Of a stretch of DNA of 21,098 nt, positions 7,237 through 13,443 are shown piece by piece. The first letter of the stretch is position 1; every line of letters begins with the position of its first letter. The translations under genes and the position numbers were made by a program. The notes beneath the pieces are model-generated. The model ran no database searches. It saw only the letters and a program-made list of their open reading frames with translations, and was not told the DNA's origin. Source of the stretch: JBEKYH01 sp049511115 (GTDB taxonomy: Bacteria > Planctomycetota > Phycisphaerae > Tepidisphaerales > Tepidisphaeraceae); NCBI GenBank assembly GCA_049511115.1, contig JBEKYH010000022.1, forward strand, positions 1 through 21,098, read 5' to 3'.

Positions 7237-8043
7237 TCACGCCTGCTCGGGCGTGGAAGTCAAAGCCGGTGATATCGCTGCCCCGGAGGCTTCATTCAAT
7301 CGCCGGAACCTTCTCGCGGCTAATGCCATGATTATCTTGTACAAAATCACCGGCGCAGAAAGCGCCGCAACTGCGGCCAGCCACGTTTCCACAGATTGCA
7401 CCAACATGCCCCAAGGGTCGGGGATCATGGGGTAAGGATACCGATCGGCAAGAAGCGAAATCGGCGGATAATGGTGCTTGGGAGGTTGCGGCGGCGGAAA
7501 CAGGTGCGAAAAAACCGCAACTGCGGCCCCGAGCAGAAGAACGCGTATGATAGACAATTGCTCTTCCACGCTGCGATCCTCGCGCAATTTGAGAATTGCC
7601 AGCAAACGGCGCATCGCCATGAAATACAACATCACTACCGCCGCCAGCGGACAGACGTCAATAATCGCGCCGAGTACATAGCCAGTCGCCGTTTGGTCAT
7701 CCTGGGTCAGAGCCGTGAAACCCGGAATGCGCGCGAATAACGCATACACCCCGTCAATCACATTCATCGGCAGGTCAGAAAACCAGAACGACCCGATCGC
7801 CGCGATGCAGCACAGCCACCGAACCGATCGCACCGATTTCAAGTCCCAGGCGCAAAAGGCGGTGTAAAGAATCAGAGCGGCAAAGCCCATTGGAATTGCG
7901 AAGGCACAAATCAGCAGTGGACCGTTACCGCCCCAAATCATCATGAACATCTCGACCACGGCGCCCATCGTGCATGCGGCGACGACGACGCACAGGGTGC
8001 GAACGAAAAGGCGCGCCAACTGCGACAGATGTCGTCGGGCCAT
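7237..8043 (-). CDS. Multi-pass membrane protein of unknown function
   Basis: I do not recognise this 268-residue protein. It has about five or six hydrophobic helices: TLCVVVAACTMGAVVEMFMM, LLICAFAIPMGFAALILY, WLCCIAAIGSFWF, VLGAIIDVCPLAAVVMLYFM, IIRVLLLGAAVAVF and LAAVAALSAPVILYKIIMAL. Between the last two helices is a Pro/His/Tyr-rich stretch (FPPPQPPKHHYPP), perhaps an extracytoplasmic loop. The start ATG at 8043 is supported by GAGG five bases upstream and by a TATAAT box 36 bases upstream on the same strand. It is transcribed towards the kinase cluster and has no obvious partner gene. Confidence 0.75.
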   Translation of the reverse strand: MARRHLSQLARLFVRTLCVVVAACTMGAVVEMFMMIWGGNGPLLICAFAIPMGFAALILYTAFCAWDLKSVRSVRWLCCIAAIGSFWFSDLPMNVIDGVYALFARIPGFTALTQDDQTATGYVLGAIIDVCPLAAVVMLYFMAMRRLLAILKLREDRSVEEQLSIIRVLLLGAAVAVFSHLFPPPQPPKHHYPPISLLADRYPYPMIPDPWGMLVQSVETWLAAVAALSAPVILYKIIMALAARRFRRLNEASGAAISPALTSTPEQA

Positions 8044-8078
8044 AAACGCCTCGGCCAGAGTGGCAAATCGACAGAATC

Positions 8079-8098
8079 ATTATAGCTGTGCCGCTATA
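8079..8098 (-). promoter_or_regulatory. Putative promoter -10 box within a small palindrome
   Basis: Reading the - strand, TATAAT (8084-8079) is a perfect -10 hexamer, giving a leader of about 30 bases to the membrane-protein ATG at 8043. It overlaps one arm of a 6-base inverted repeat, TATAGC (8081-8086) and GCTATA (8093-8098), which could be an operator half-site pair. No good -35 was found 17 bases further upstream. Confidence 0.4.
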
Positions 8099-8234
8099 GA
8101 GGGACAGGATGGGAGGAGGGTTTTCACGGACCGACGGGAGTTTTTATTGCCGTTGCCGAATCGAAGAGCGTGCGAAACGAGCGCGGATTGATAATATGGA
8201 ACGCATAAGTCTTCTTTAATGGCGGGATTCGGCC

Positions 8235-8399
8235 ATGCCGGTGCGCGGCAGACAAAGACCCTCAGAGCCCAGGCCCCGTAACCGCGATTTGTCGGTCGCG
8301 CGGCGTGCGGCTGCCGTTGGGCGGATTCAAAAGCTGGGCCGACGGCTCAGCCTCGGTAGCATTAAGATCAAGGAGTTGGTTGCTGAGGGGCGAAAATGA
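8235..8399 (+). pseudogene. Possible remnant of a type II antitoxin gene (toxin lost)
   Basis: An open frame of 54 codons begins at ATG 8235 and ends at TGA 8397-8399. Its C-terminal part, RIQKLGRRLSLGSIKIKEL followed by VAEGRK, resembles the tail of short antitoxins that precede PIN-domain toxin genes. The stop overlaps a new ATG as ATGA (8396-8399), the usual antitoxin/toxin junction, but the second frame stops after two codons (ATG AGC TAA) and runs into palindromic repeats. The N-terminal part (MPVRGRQRPSEPRPRNRD) is unlike a DNA-binding domain. I infer a decayed toxin-antitoxin locus; it may also be chance coding-like sequence, since no ribosome site is visible. Confidence 0.25.
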
Positions 8400-8407
8400 G
8401 CTAAGGA

Positions 8408-8452
8408 GGTGGGCATTGTCCACAAAATGAAAGGCGGTGGGCGATGCCCACC
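8408..8452. repeat. Two tandem GGTGGGC...GCCCACC hairpins
   Basis: GGTGGGC-GAT-GCCCACC (8436-8452) is a perfect 7-bp stem with a 3-base loop. Twelve bases before it, GGTGGGCATTGTCCAC (8408-8423) is a diverged copy with one stem mismatch. Such GGTGGGC(A)ATGCCCACC palindromes are dispersed intergenic repeats in many GC-rich genomes. Their position downstream of uvrB on the - strand would also let them act as a terminator or mRNA 3'-end stabiliser. Confidence 0.55.
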
Positions 8453-8483
8453 CTACATATTGAATTCGCGGCGTGCCACAATA

Positions 8484-8510
8484 ATTTTCGCCGCCTCGTG
8501 TGGCGAAAAT
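8484..8510 (-). terminator. Stem-loop just downstream of uvrB
   Basis: ATTTTCGCC (8484-8492) and GGCGAAAAT (8502-8510) form a perfect 9-bp stem with a 9-base loop, beginning 9 bases after the uvrB stop codon on the - strand. No long T-run follows on that strand, so it is only a candidate terminator or 3'-end stem. Confidence 0.4.
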
Positions 8511-8519
8511 CGGCAGTTC

Positions 8520-10619
8520 TCACTTCGCTACCTTCCGTTGCCCCTTCCCCTTGGTCTTCGGCTGCCAAATGCGCGTGCGCTGATCGTTCTCCGTCACCTC
8601 GGGCTGCCACGAACTCCCAGGCCGGATCGTCGGCAGGCCCTGGAGTTCGTTGATCTTGTCCCGCAACTGCGCCGCCCGCTCAAATTCCAATCCCGTTGCG
8701 GCTTCGAGCATTTCTTTCTTCAATAGCGCGATCAGTTCGGTTTGATCAAGCTGCTGTTCATTCAGCTTCACGGCTTCCGCAGCGGTGCGGCGCGCCTTTA
8801 CGTCGGCTTCGATGCCGTCGCGGATGGCGCGCTGGATGGTCGTCGGGGTGATGTTGTGGTCCACATTATACTGGATTTGCAGTTTACGGCGCCGGTTGGT
8901 TTCGTCCATGGCCACCCGCATCGCCGGCGTAATCGCGTCGGCGTAGAGGATCACTTTGGAATTTACGTTTCGCGCTGCGCGGCCGATGGTCTGGATCAAC
9001 GACGTTTCGCTCCGGAGGAAACCTGCCTTGTCCGCGTCGAGAATGGCCACCAGCGAAACCTCCGGTAAATCCAGGCCTTCGCGCAGCAGGTTGATGCCGA
9101 CGAGGACGTCGAAGTCGCCCTTGCGGAGGTCGTTGAGGATTTCGACGCGCTCGAAGGTTTGAATCTCGCTGTGCAGGTAGCGGCCGCGGATGCCGGCCTC
9201 CTGGATGTAGGTCGATAAATCCTCGGCGAGGCGCTTGGTGAGCGTGGTGACGAGAACGCGCTCGCCATTGTGGGCGCGGAGGCGGATCTGTTCCAGCAGA
9301 TGCGGCACCTGGCCTTGCGCCGAATGCACTTCGATTTCCGGATCAACCAGCCCGGTGGGGCGGATGACCTGTTCGATAATGGCCGGCGAATCGCCCCCGG
9401 CGACCGTGGAACGGCATTGCTCCATTTCGATTTTGCCGGGAGTCGCGCTGACGTAGATCACCTGATCGATCGCCTGGGCAAATTCCTCGTACTTCAACGG
9501 GCGATTATCCAGCGCGCTGGGGAGGCGAAAGCCATGCTCCACAAGCACCAGCTTCCGCGCGCGGTCGCCATTGTACATGGCCTTGATCTGCGGCAGCGTG
9601 ACGTGCGATTCATCGACAATCAGCAGAAAATCCTTGGGGAAATAGTCGAGAAGCGTATATGGCTTTTCGCCGGGCTTGCGGCCGTCGAGGTGGCGGCTGT
9701 AGTTCTCGATTCCCGAGCAGACTCCGACTTCCTGGATCATTTCGATGTCGTATTTGGTGCGGGCCAACAGACGCTGGGCTTCGAGCAGTTTGCCTTCGCC
9801 GCGCAGGCGCATGGCCTGCAAATCCAGCTCTTCCTTAATCGACGCGACGGCGGACTCGACGCGATCCTCGGGCATTACGTAGTGAACGGCGGGGTAGATG
9901 AAGACCTGGTCGTGGCTCATCAGCGTTTCGCCGGTCAGGGGATTGATGGCGTCGATGCGCGTGACTTCGTCGCCAAAGAATTCGATGCGATACGCGAATT
10001 CCTCATAGGACGGATGAAGCTCCACAACATCGCCGCGCACGCGGAAGGTGGATCGCTTGAAATCCATGTCGTTGCGGGCGTATTGCAGTTCCACCAGTTT
10101 TTTCAGCATCTCATCGCGGTCAATGGCCTCGCCCTTGCGGATGGGAATGACCGACTGTTTGTAATCCATCGGCGAGCCGAGCCCGAAGATGCACGAGACG
10201 CTGGCCACCAGCAGCACATCGCGGCGGCTCACGAGATTGCTGGTGGCGGCGAGGCGCAGGCGATCCAGATCATCATTGCGGCTGGCGTCCTTCTCGATGT
10301 AAATGTCGCGCTGCGGGATGTAGGCCTCAGGCTGGTAGTAGTCGTAATAGCTCACGAAATAGCCGACGGCGTTGTGAGGAAAGAGTTCCTTGAATTCACC
10401 ATAGAGCTGGGCGGCCAATGTCTTGTTATGGCTGATGACCAGCGTCGGCCGATTGATGCGGGCCACGGTATGGGCCATGGTGAAGGTTTTGCCGGAGCCG
10501 GTGACGCCCATGAGGGTCTGGAATTTCCGCCCCGATTGGATGCCGGCCGTCAATTTATCTATGGCCTGGGGCTGATCGCCTTGCGGGGAATAGGGGCTGA
10601 CGACTTGGAAATCGGGCAT
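8520..10619 (-). CDS. uvrB: UvrABC excinuclease subunit B
   Basis: UvrB is the damage-verification helicase of nucleotide excision repair; it is loaded by UvrA and then recruits UvrC. The 699-residue length is slightly above the usual 660-690. Visible features: Walker A GVTGSGKT (38-45); the beta-hairpin that clamps DNA, YYDYYQPEAYIP (from about 91); the DESH box (336-339) in LLIVDESHVTLPQIKAMYNG; the late helicase motifs LREGLDLPEVSLVAILDADK and TIGRAARN; and a C-terminal UVR motif, GLEFERAAQLRDKINELQGL, that binds UvrC. A basic extra tail ends in TKGKGQRKVAK. The start ATG at 10619 has GGAG eight bases upstream, and a TATAAT box lies 30 bases upstream. Frame and motifs are intact throughout. 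Confidence 0.98.
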   Translation of the reverse strand: MPDFQVVSPYSPQGDQPQAIDKLTAGIQSGRKFQTLMGVTGSGKTFTMAHTVARINRPTLVISHNKTLAAQLYGEFKELFPHNAVGYFVSYYDYYQPEAYIPQRDIYIEKDASRNDDLDRLRLAATSNLVSRRDVLLVASVSCIFGLGSPMDYKQSVIPIRKGEAIDRDEMLKKLVELQYARNDMDFKRSTFRVRGDVVELHPSYEEFAYRIEFFGDEVTRIDAINPLTGETLMSHDQVFIYPAVHYVMPEDRVESAVASIKEELDLQAMRLRGEGKLLEAQRLLARTKYDIEMIQEVGVCSGIENYSRHLDGRKPGEKPYTLLDYFPKDFLLIVDESHVTLPQIKAMYNGDRARKLVLVEHGFRLPSALDNRPLKYEEFAQAIDQVIYVSATPGKIEMEQCRSTVAGGDSPAIIEQVIRPTGLVDPEIEVHSAQGQVPHLLEQIRLRAHNGERVLVTTLTKRLAEDLSTYIQEAGIRGRYLHSEIQTFERVEILNDLRKGDFDVLVGINLLREGLDLPEVSLVAILDADKAGFLRSETSLIQTIGRAARNVNSKVILYADAITPAMRVAMDETNRRRKLQIQYNVDHNITPTTIQRAIRDGIEADVKARRTAAEAVKLNEQQLDQTELIALLKKEMLEAATGLEFERAAQLRDKINELQGLPTIRPGSSWQPEVTENDQRTRIWQPKTKGKGQRKVAK

Positions 10620-10625
10620 CTGATT

Positions 10626-10666
10626 CGCTCCAGCGTTGGAAACGGGGCATTATATGCGCTGGAGCG
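10626..10666 (-). promoter_or_regulatory. uvrB promoter region: TATAAT flanked by twin palindromes
   Basis: On the - strand a perfect TATAAT (10654-10649) precedes the uvrB ATG by about 30 bases. It lies between CGCTCCAGCG (10626-10635) and CGCTGGAGCG (10657-10666), a perfect 10-base inverted repeat. Each half is also a CGCT-N2-AGCG palindrome, and the two centres are 31 bases apart, close to three helical turns. The proximal copy contains the uvrB ribosome-binding GGAG. This arrangement suits a repressor binding two sites around the -10 box, or an RNA stem in the leader. No consensus -35 was seen. Confidence 0.45.
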
Positions 10667-10696
10667 CGAGTTGGCTGCGGGACGAAGAGGAATGAA

Positions 10697-10720
10697 CGCT
10701 GAGGCGCCGAGGCGCTGAGG
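10697..10720. repeat. Three tandem 8-base units (CGCTGAGG type)
   Basis: CGCTGAGG, CGCCGAGG and CGCTGAGG occur end to end at 10697-10720 in the space between uvrB and the small + strand gene. Short tandem units of this GCTGAGGC/GCAGAGGC type recur in intergenic DNA of several GC-rich phyla. No function is evident. Confidence 0.5.
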
Positions 10721-10742
10721 AAGAAAATGCGGAGGTGAATAC

Positions 10743-10958
10743 ATGAGTCGGTTGAACCTCAATCTTCCTGACGACATAGCTGCCGTGCTGGCACAGGAGA
10801 GCAGCAAAGCCGGCTGCACGCCCGAGGAGATGGCTGTGGACTTGCTCAAGCGAGCGCTGGCGATCCGACGATTTCGGTCTGTGCGAAAATCGCTGTTGGA
10901 GGCGCTGGGCGATGATGCACCCGAATCAGACGACGATATTTTTAGGAGGGTTTCCTAA
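10743..10958 (+). CDS. Small ribbon-helix-helix-like protein, possible orphan antitoxin
   Basis: A 71-residue protein beginning SRLNLNLPDDIAAVLAQES, which fits the beta-strand plus first helix of ribbon-helix-helix (CopG/VapB-like) DNA-binding proteins, followed by a second helix EEMAVDLLKRALAIRRF. The acidic tail ending DDDIFRRVS resembles the toxin-binding tail of many antitoxins. A strong Shine-Dalgarno GGAGGTGA lies four bases before ATG 10743, much better than most genes here, so it is probably expressed. No toxin gene follows: the stop TAA overlaps the stop of the convergent rfbD gene by four bases. It may be an orphan antitoxin or a small regulator. Confidence 0.65.
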   Translation: MSRLNLNLPDDIAAVLAQESSKAGCTPEEMAVDLLKRALAIRRFRSVRKSLLEALGDDAPESDDDIFRRVS

Positions 10959-10960
10959 AA
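10940..10960. terminator. Stem-loop spanning the convergent stop codons of two genes
   Basis: TTTTAGGA (10940-10947) and TCCTAAAA (10953-10960) form a perfect 8-bp stem with a 5-base loop. The shared bases CTAA (10955-10958) are TAA for the + strand small gene and TAG for the - strand rfbD gene. The A/T tracts at the base of the stem supply U-rich 3' sides in both directions, so a bidirectional intrinsic terminator is plausible although the stem is weak. Confidence 0.5.
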
Positions 10961-11836
10961 TCCATCCCGTTGCACCGCATCTCGAAAATCCCGCAGGCCC
11001 TCCTGCCACGGCCGCATCGGGTGGCCGGTGGCTTGGGCGTAGGGGTGGATGTCCAGGACGGTGTAGGGGGGGCGGACGGCCGAGTCGGGTTTCATTTGCC
11101 GCCACTGGTCGCTGGTGAGCGGTGCGACCTGGTTGGGCAAGCCGAATTCGTTGATCGCGGCTTGGGCGAAGTCGCGCCAATTGGTCTGTCCGGCGTTGGT
11201 GACGTGCCAGATGCCGCGGGCGTTGGCGTTGAGCAAGGCCAGGATCGCTTCGGCTAAATCGGGGGCGTAGGTGGGGGAGCCGAATTGATCAGCAACGACG
11301 GCGAGCGGTTTGCCGGCGCGGGCGGCGGTGACCATGGTGCGGGGGAAATTGCCACCGTGGCGGCCATAGACCCAGGCGGTGCGCACGATGAGCCAATCCG
11401 CCGGGGCATGGTGTTGCAACTCGGTTTCACCGAGCAGTTTGGATTGGCCATAGGCCTGAATCGGATTAACCGCATCATCGTCGCGGTAGGGGCGGCGGAG
11501 CTTGCCGTCGAAAACGAAATCCGTGCTGACATGCACCAGGCAGGCGCGATCGCGCGCGCACAAAGCGGCTAATTTTCCCACAGCATGGCCATTGATCGCG
11601 TCGGCTTTTTCGCGCTCCTTTTCGCAGAGATCAACTTTCGTGTGCGCGGCGCAGTTCAGGACGAGCGTCGGTTTTAGTTCGGCGAAGACGTTGGTTAGTT
11701 GGGCGCCGTCGGTGATATCGAGCTGCGCGTGCGACAGAGCGGTGGGGTTGTCGCCGCGATCGTGCAGCAGGTCGGTCAAAGCGTGGCCGAGCATTCCGCC
11801 GCCGCCGGTGACGAGGATGGAATCGTAGAGGCTCAT
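10955..11836 (-). CDS. rfbD: dTDP-4-dehydrorhamnose reductase
   Basis: RfbD/RmlD reduces dTDP-4-keto-L-rhamnose to dTDP-L-rhamnose with NAD(P)H, the last step of rhamnose precursor synthesis for cell-envelope glycans. The 293-residue protein begins SLYDSILVTGGGGMLGHAL, the Rossmann GxxGxxG motif at 11-17. The catalytic site is conserved: Ser104-Thr105 in VSTDFVFDG and the YxxxK pair Tyr129/Lys133 in AYGQSKLLGE, followed by RTAWVYG. ATG 11836 was chosen because it begins directly at the Rossmann strand and lies two bases after the GNAT gene stop; the frame extends to 11971 but that would overlap the GNAT gene with Arg-rich sequence. It is the last gene of the rfbB-GNAT-rfbD run. Confidence 0.93.
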   Translation of the reverse strand: MSLYDSILVTGGGGMLGHALTDLLHDRGDNPTALSHAQLDITDGAQLTNVFAELKPTLVLNCAAHTKVDLCEKEREKADAINGHAVGKLAALCARDRACLVHVSTDFVFDGKLRRPYRDDDAVNPIQAYGQSKLLGETELQHHAPADWLIVRTAWVYGRHGGNFPRTMVTAARAGKPLAVVADQFGSPTYAPDLAEAILALLNANARGIWHVTNAGQTNWRDFAQAAINEFGLPNQVAPLTSDQWRQMKPDSAVRPPYTVLDIHPYAQATGHPMRPWQEGLRDFRDAVQRDGF

Positions 11837-11838
11837 GT

Positions 11839-12345
11839 TTAGTCGCCTGAGGCGGCCAGTTTTTGCAGGGCGTCGCCGACGACGCGGAAGACGGTCCAAT
11901 CGTCCATGGGGATGGCGCCGAGTTTTTTGTAGAAGCCTATTGCCGGCGCGTTCCAGTCGAGGACGGCCCATTCCAATCGGCCGCAGCTGCGCGCGACGGC
12001 GAGTGCCGCGACTTCGCGCAGGAGGGCGCGGCCGACGCCTTTGCCGCGAAACTGGGGGCGGACGAAAAGGTCTTCCAGGTAAATTCCAGGGCGGCCGACG
12101 AAGGTGGAATAGTTCGGGAAAAACAGGGCGAAACCCGCAGGCTGCTGTTGGAAAAACGCGATGCGAATTTCAGCGCCGGTCGGTTTGCCATCGGCGCTGA
12201 AGAGAGTTTCTCGCAGCGATTGCTCGGTGGCGGTAATGGTATGGTCGAGATGCTCATACACCGCCAATTCGCGGATGAACGCGAAAATCAGCGGCACATC
12301 GTCAACGACTGCGGGGCGGATTTGGATTGAGGAGGATTCGGTCAT
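11839..12345 (-). CDS. GNAT-family N-acetyltransferase, SSAT-like
   Basis: A complete GNAT acetyltransferase of 168 residues, using acetyl-CoA to acetylate an amine. The acetyl-CoA loop is QFRGKGVGRALL (RGKGVG at 100-105), preceded by the strand IYLEDLFVRP and followed by LEWAVLDWNAPAIGFYKKLGA with the conserved Tyr139. The YLEDLFV and LDWNAPAIGFY pattern resembles diamine/thialysine (spermidine acetyltransferase-like) members more than the sugar acetyltransferase WecD. It lies 10 bases after rfbB and 2 bases before rfbD on the same strand, so it is surely co-transcribed with rhamnose genes. Whether it acts on a sugar nucleotide or is a passenger cannot be told from sequence. Confidence 0.88.
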   Translation of the reverse strand: MTESSSIQIRPAVVDDVPLIFAFIRELAVYEHLDHTITATEQSLRETLFSADGKPTGAEIRIAFFQQQPAGFALFFPNYSTFVGRPGIYLEDLFVRPQFRGKGVGRALLREVAALAVARSCGRLEWAVLDWNAPAIGFYKKLGAIPMDDWTVFRVVGDALQKLAASGD

Positions 12346-12355
12346 GGGCTATTGC

Positions 12356-13381
12356 TTATCGCCCCGCATACTGCGTTTCATAGTATTTAAGATATTCGCC
12401 ACTCTTGATGGATCGCCACCAATCCTCGTGTTCATGGTACCACCGAATGGTCGTTTTAATTGCCTCCTCAAACCGGTGCTTCGGCGACCACCCGAGATCT
12501 CGCTGCATTTTGCCGGCGTCAATCGCGTAACGCCGGTCGTGGCCGGGGCGGTCTTTGACGTATTGCACGGAGGCGTCCCAGTCCTTGCCCATTTCCTTCA
12601 GAATCACCTCGGTGATCCTGCGGTTGGGGATTTCGTTGTTGCCGCCGATGTTGTAAACCTCGCCGAATTTGCCCTTATTCAGCACCGTCCAGATGGCTTC
12701 GCAATGGTCTTCAACATACAGCCAGTCGCGGACGTTCATGCCGTCGCCGTAGAGGGGGACTTTCCTGCCCTCAATGAGGTTCGTTACGAAAAGCGGGATC
12801 AGCTTTTCGGGGAAGTGGTAGGGGCCGTAGTTGTTGGAGCAGCGCGTGATCAGCACCGGCATATGGAAGGTATGGAAATACGCCCGCACCAGACAATCGC
12901 CGGCAGCTTTGCTTGCGCTGTAGGGGCTGTTGGGCGCCAGCGGCGTCTCTTCGGTGAATTTCAAATCCGGCCGGTCTTCGGGCAAGGTGCCATAAACTTC
13001 GTCGGTGCTGACCTGCAAAAACTTTTCGACGCCATTGGCCTTGGCCACGTCAAGGAGAATCTGCGTGCCGATGACGTTGGTCTGCATGAACGGCCCGGAG
13101 CCGAGGATGCTGCGATCGACGTGGCTCTCGGCGGCGAAGTGGACGACCTCGGTTATGCCGTGATCGGACCAGACGTCCTGAACTTGTTTCGCATCGCAAA
13201 TGTCGCCGCGGACGAAGGTGAGACGCTCATCGCCGAGAAGATCGGCGAGATTGGCGAGATTGCCGGCGTAGGTGAGCTTGTCGTAGGCGACGAGGCGCAG
13301 ATGTTCGCTGCCGCCCAGCAGGAGGCGGACAAAATTGGAGCCGATAAAACCGGCCGCGCCGGTGACGAGGATGGTTCGCAT
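12356..13381 (-). CDS. rfbB: dTDP-glucose 4,6-dehydratase
   Basis: RfbB/RmlB converts dTDP-D-glucose to dTDP-4-keto-6-deoxyglucose, the second step towards dTDP-L-rhamnose. The 341-residue protein has the NAD-binding TGAAGFIG (7-14), the AAESHVDRSI motif, the catalytic STDEVYG (Thr126, Asp127, Glu128) and YSASK (Tyr154, Lys158), then NNYGPYHFPEKLIPL and the C-terminal YNIGGNNEIPN and DRPGHDRRYAID motifs typical of RmlB. ATG 13381 begins directly at the Rossmann strand and has GGAAG upstream; longer in-frame extensions run into the divergent methyltransferase promoter. It heads the run rfbB, GNAT, rfbD. Confidence 0.96.
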   Translation of the reverse strand: MRTILVTGAAGFIGSNFVRLLLGGSEHLRLVAYDKLTYAGNLANLADLLGDERLTFVRGDICDAKQVQDVWSDHGITEVVHFAAESHVDRSILGSGPFMQTNVIGTQILLDVAKANGVEKFLQVSTDEVYGTLPEDRPDLKFTEETPLAPNSPYSASKAAGDCLVRAYFHTFHMPVLITRCSNNYGPYHFPEKLIPLFVTNLIEGRKVPLYGDGMNVRDWLYVEDHCEAIWTVLNKGKFGEVYNIGGNNEIPNRRITEVILKEMGKDWDASVQYVKDRPGHDRRYAIDAGKMQRDLGWSPKHRFEEAIKTTIRWYHEHEDWWRSIKSGEYLKYYETQYAGR

Positions 13382-13402
13382 TGTTGGCTTCCAGGGTGAA
13401 AC

Positions 13403-13431
13403 TTGATGCCCGGCGCGCTGGCGCGTATGGT
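13403..13431 (+). promoter_or_regulatory. Putative promoter of the DNA methyltransferase gene
   Basis: TTGATG (13403-13408) and TATGGT (13426-13431) are 4-of-6 matches to the -35 and -10 hexamers with an ideal 17-base spacer. Transcription would start near 13438, only about six bases before the methyltransferase ATG at 13444, so the message would be nearly leaderless; consistent with this, no Shine-Dalgarno site is seen. The same 62-base space must also hold the divergent rfbB promoter. Confidence 0.35.
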
Positions 13432-13443
13432 ACGGCACTCCTT

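Larger units (their letters stand above)
8044..8519. other. Gene-poor gap between divergent membrane gene and uvrB 3' end
   Basis: This 476-base gap contains the -10 box and palindrome at 8079-8098, a possible antitoxin remnant at 8235-8399, tandem GGTGGGC hairpins at 8408-8452, and the stem-loop at 8484-8510. All are described separately. The stretch of about 8100-8230 shows nothing I can interpret. Confidence 0.5.

Noticed and set aside
9270..10718. Open frame of 482 codons on the + strand opposite uvrB
   Set aside because: It mirrors the highly conserved uvrB coding sequence; codon structure and motifs all belong to the - strand.
12161..13399. Open frame of 412 codons on the + strand opposite rfbB
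   Set aside because: It lies across the conserved rfbB gene and the GNAT gene start and encodes no recognisable domain.
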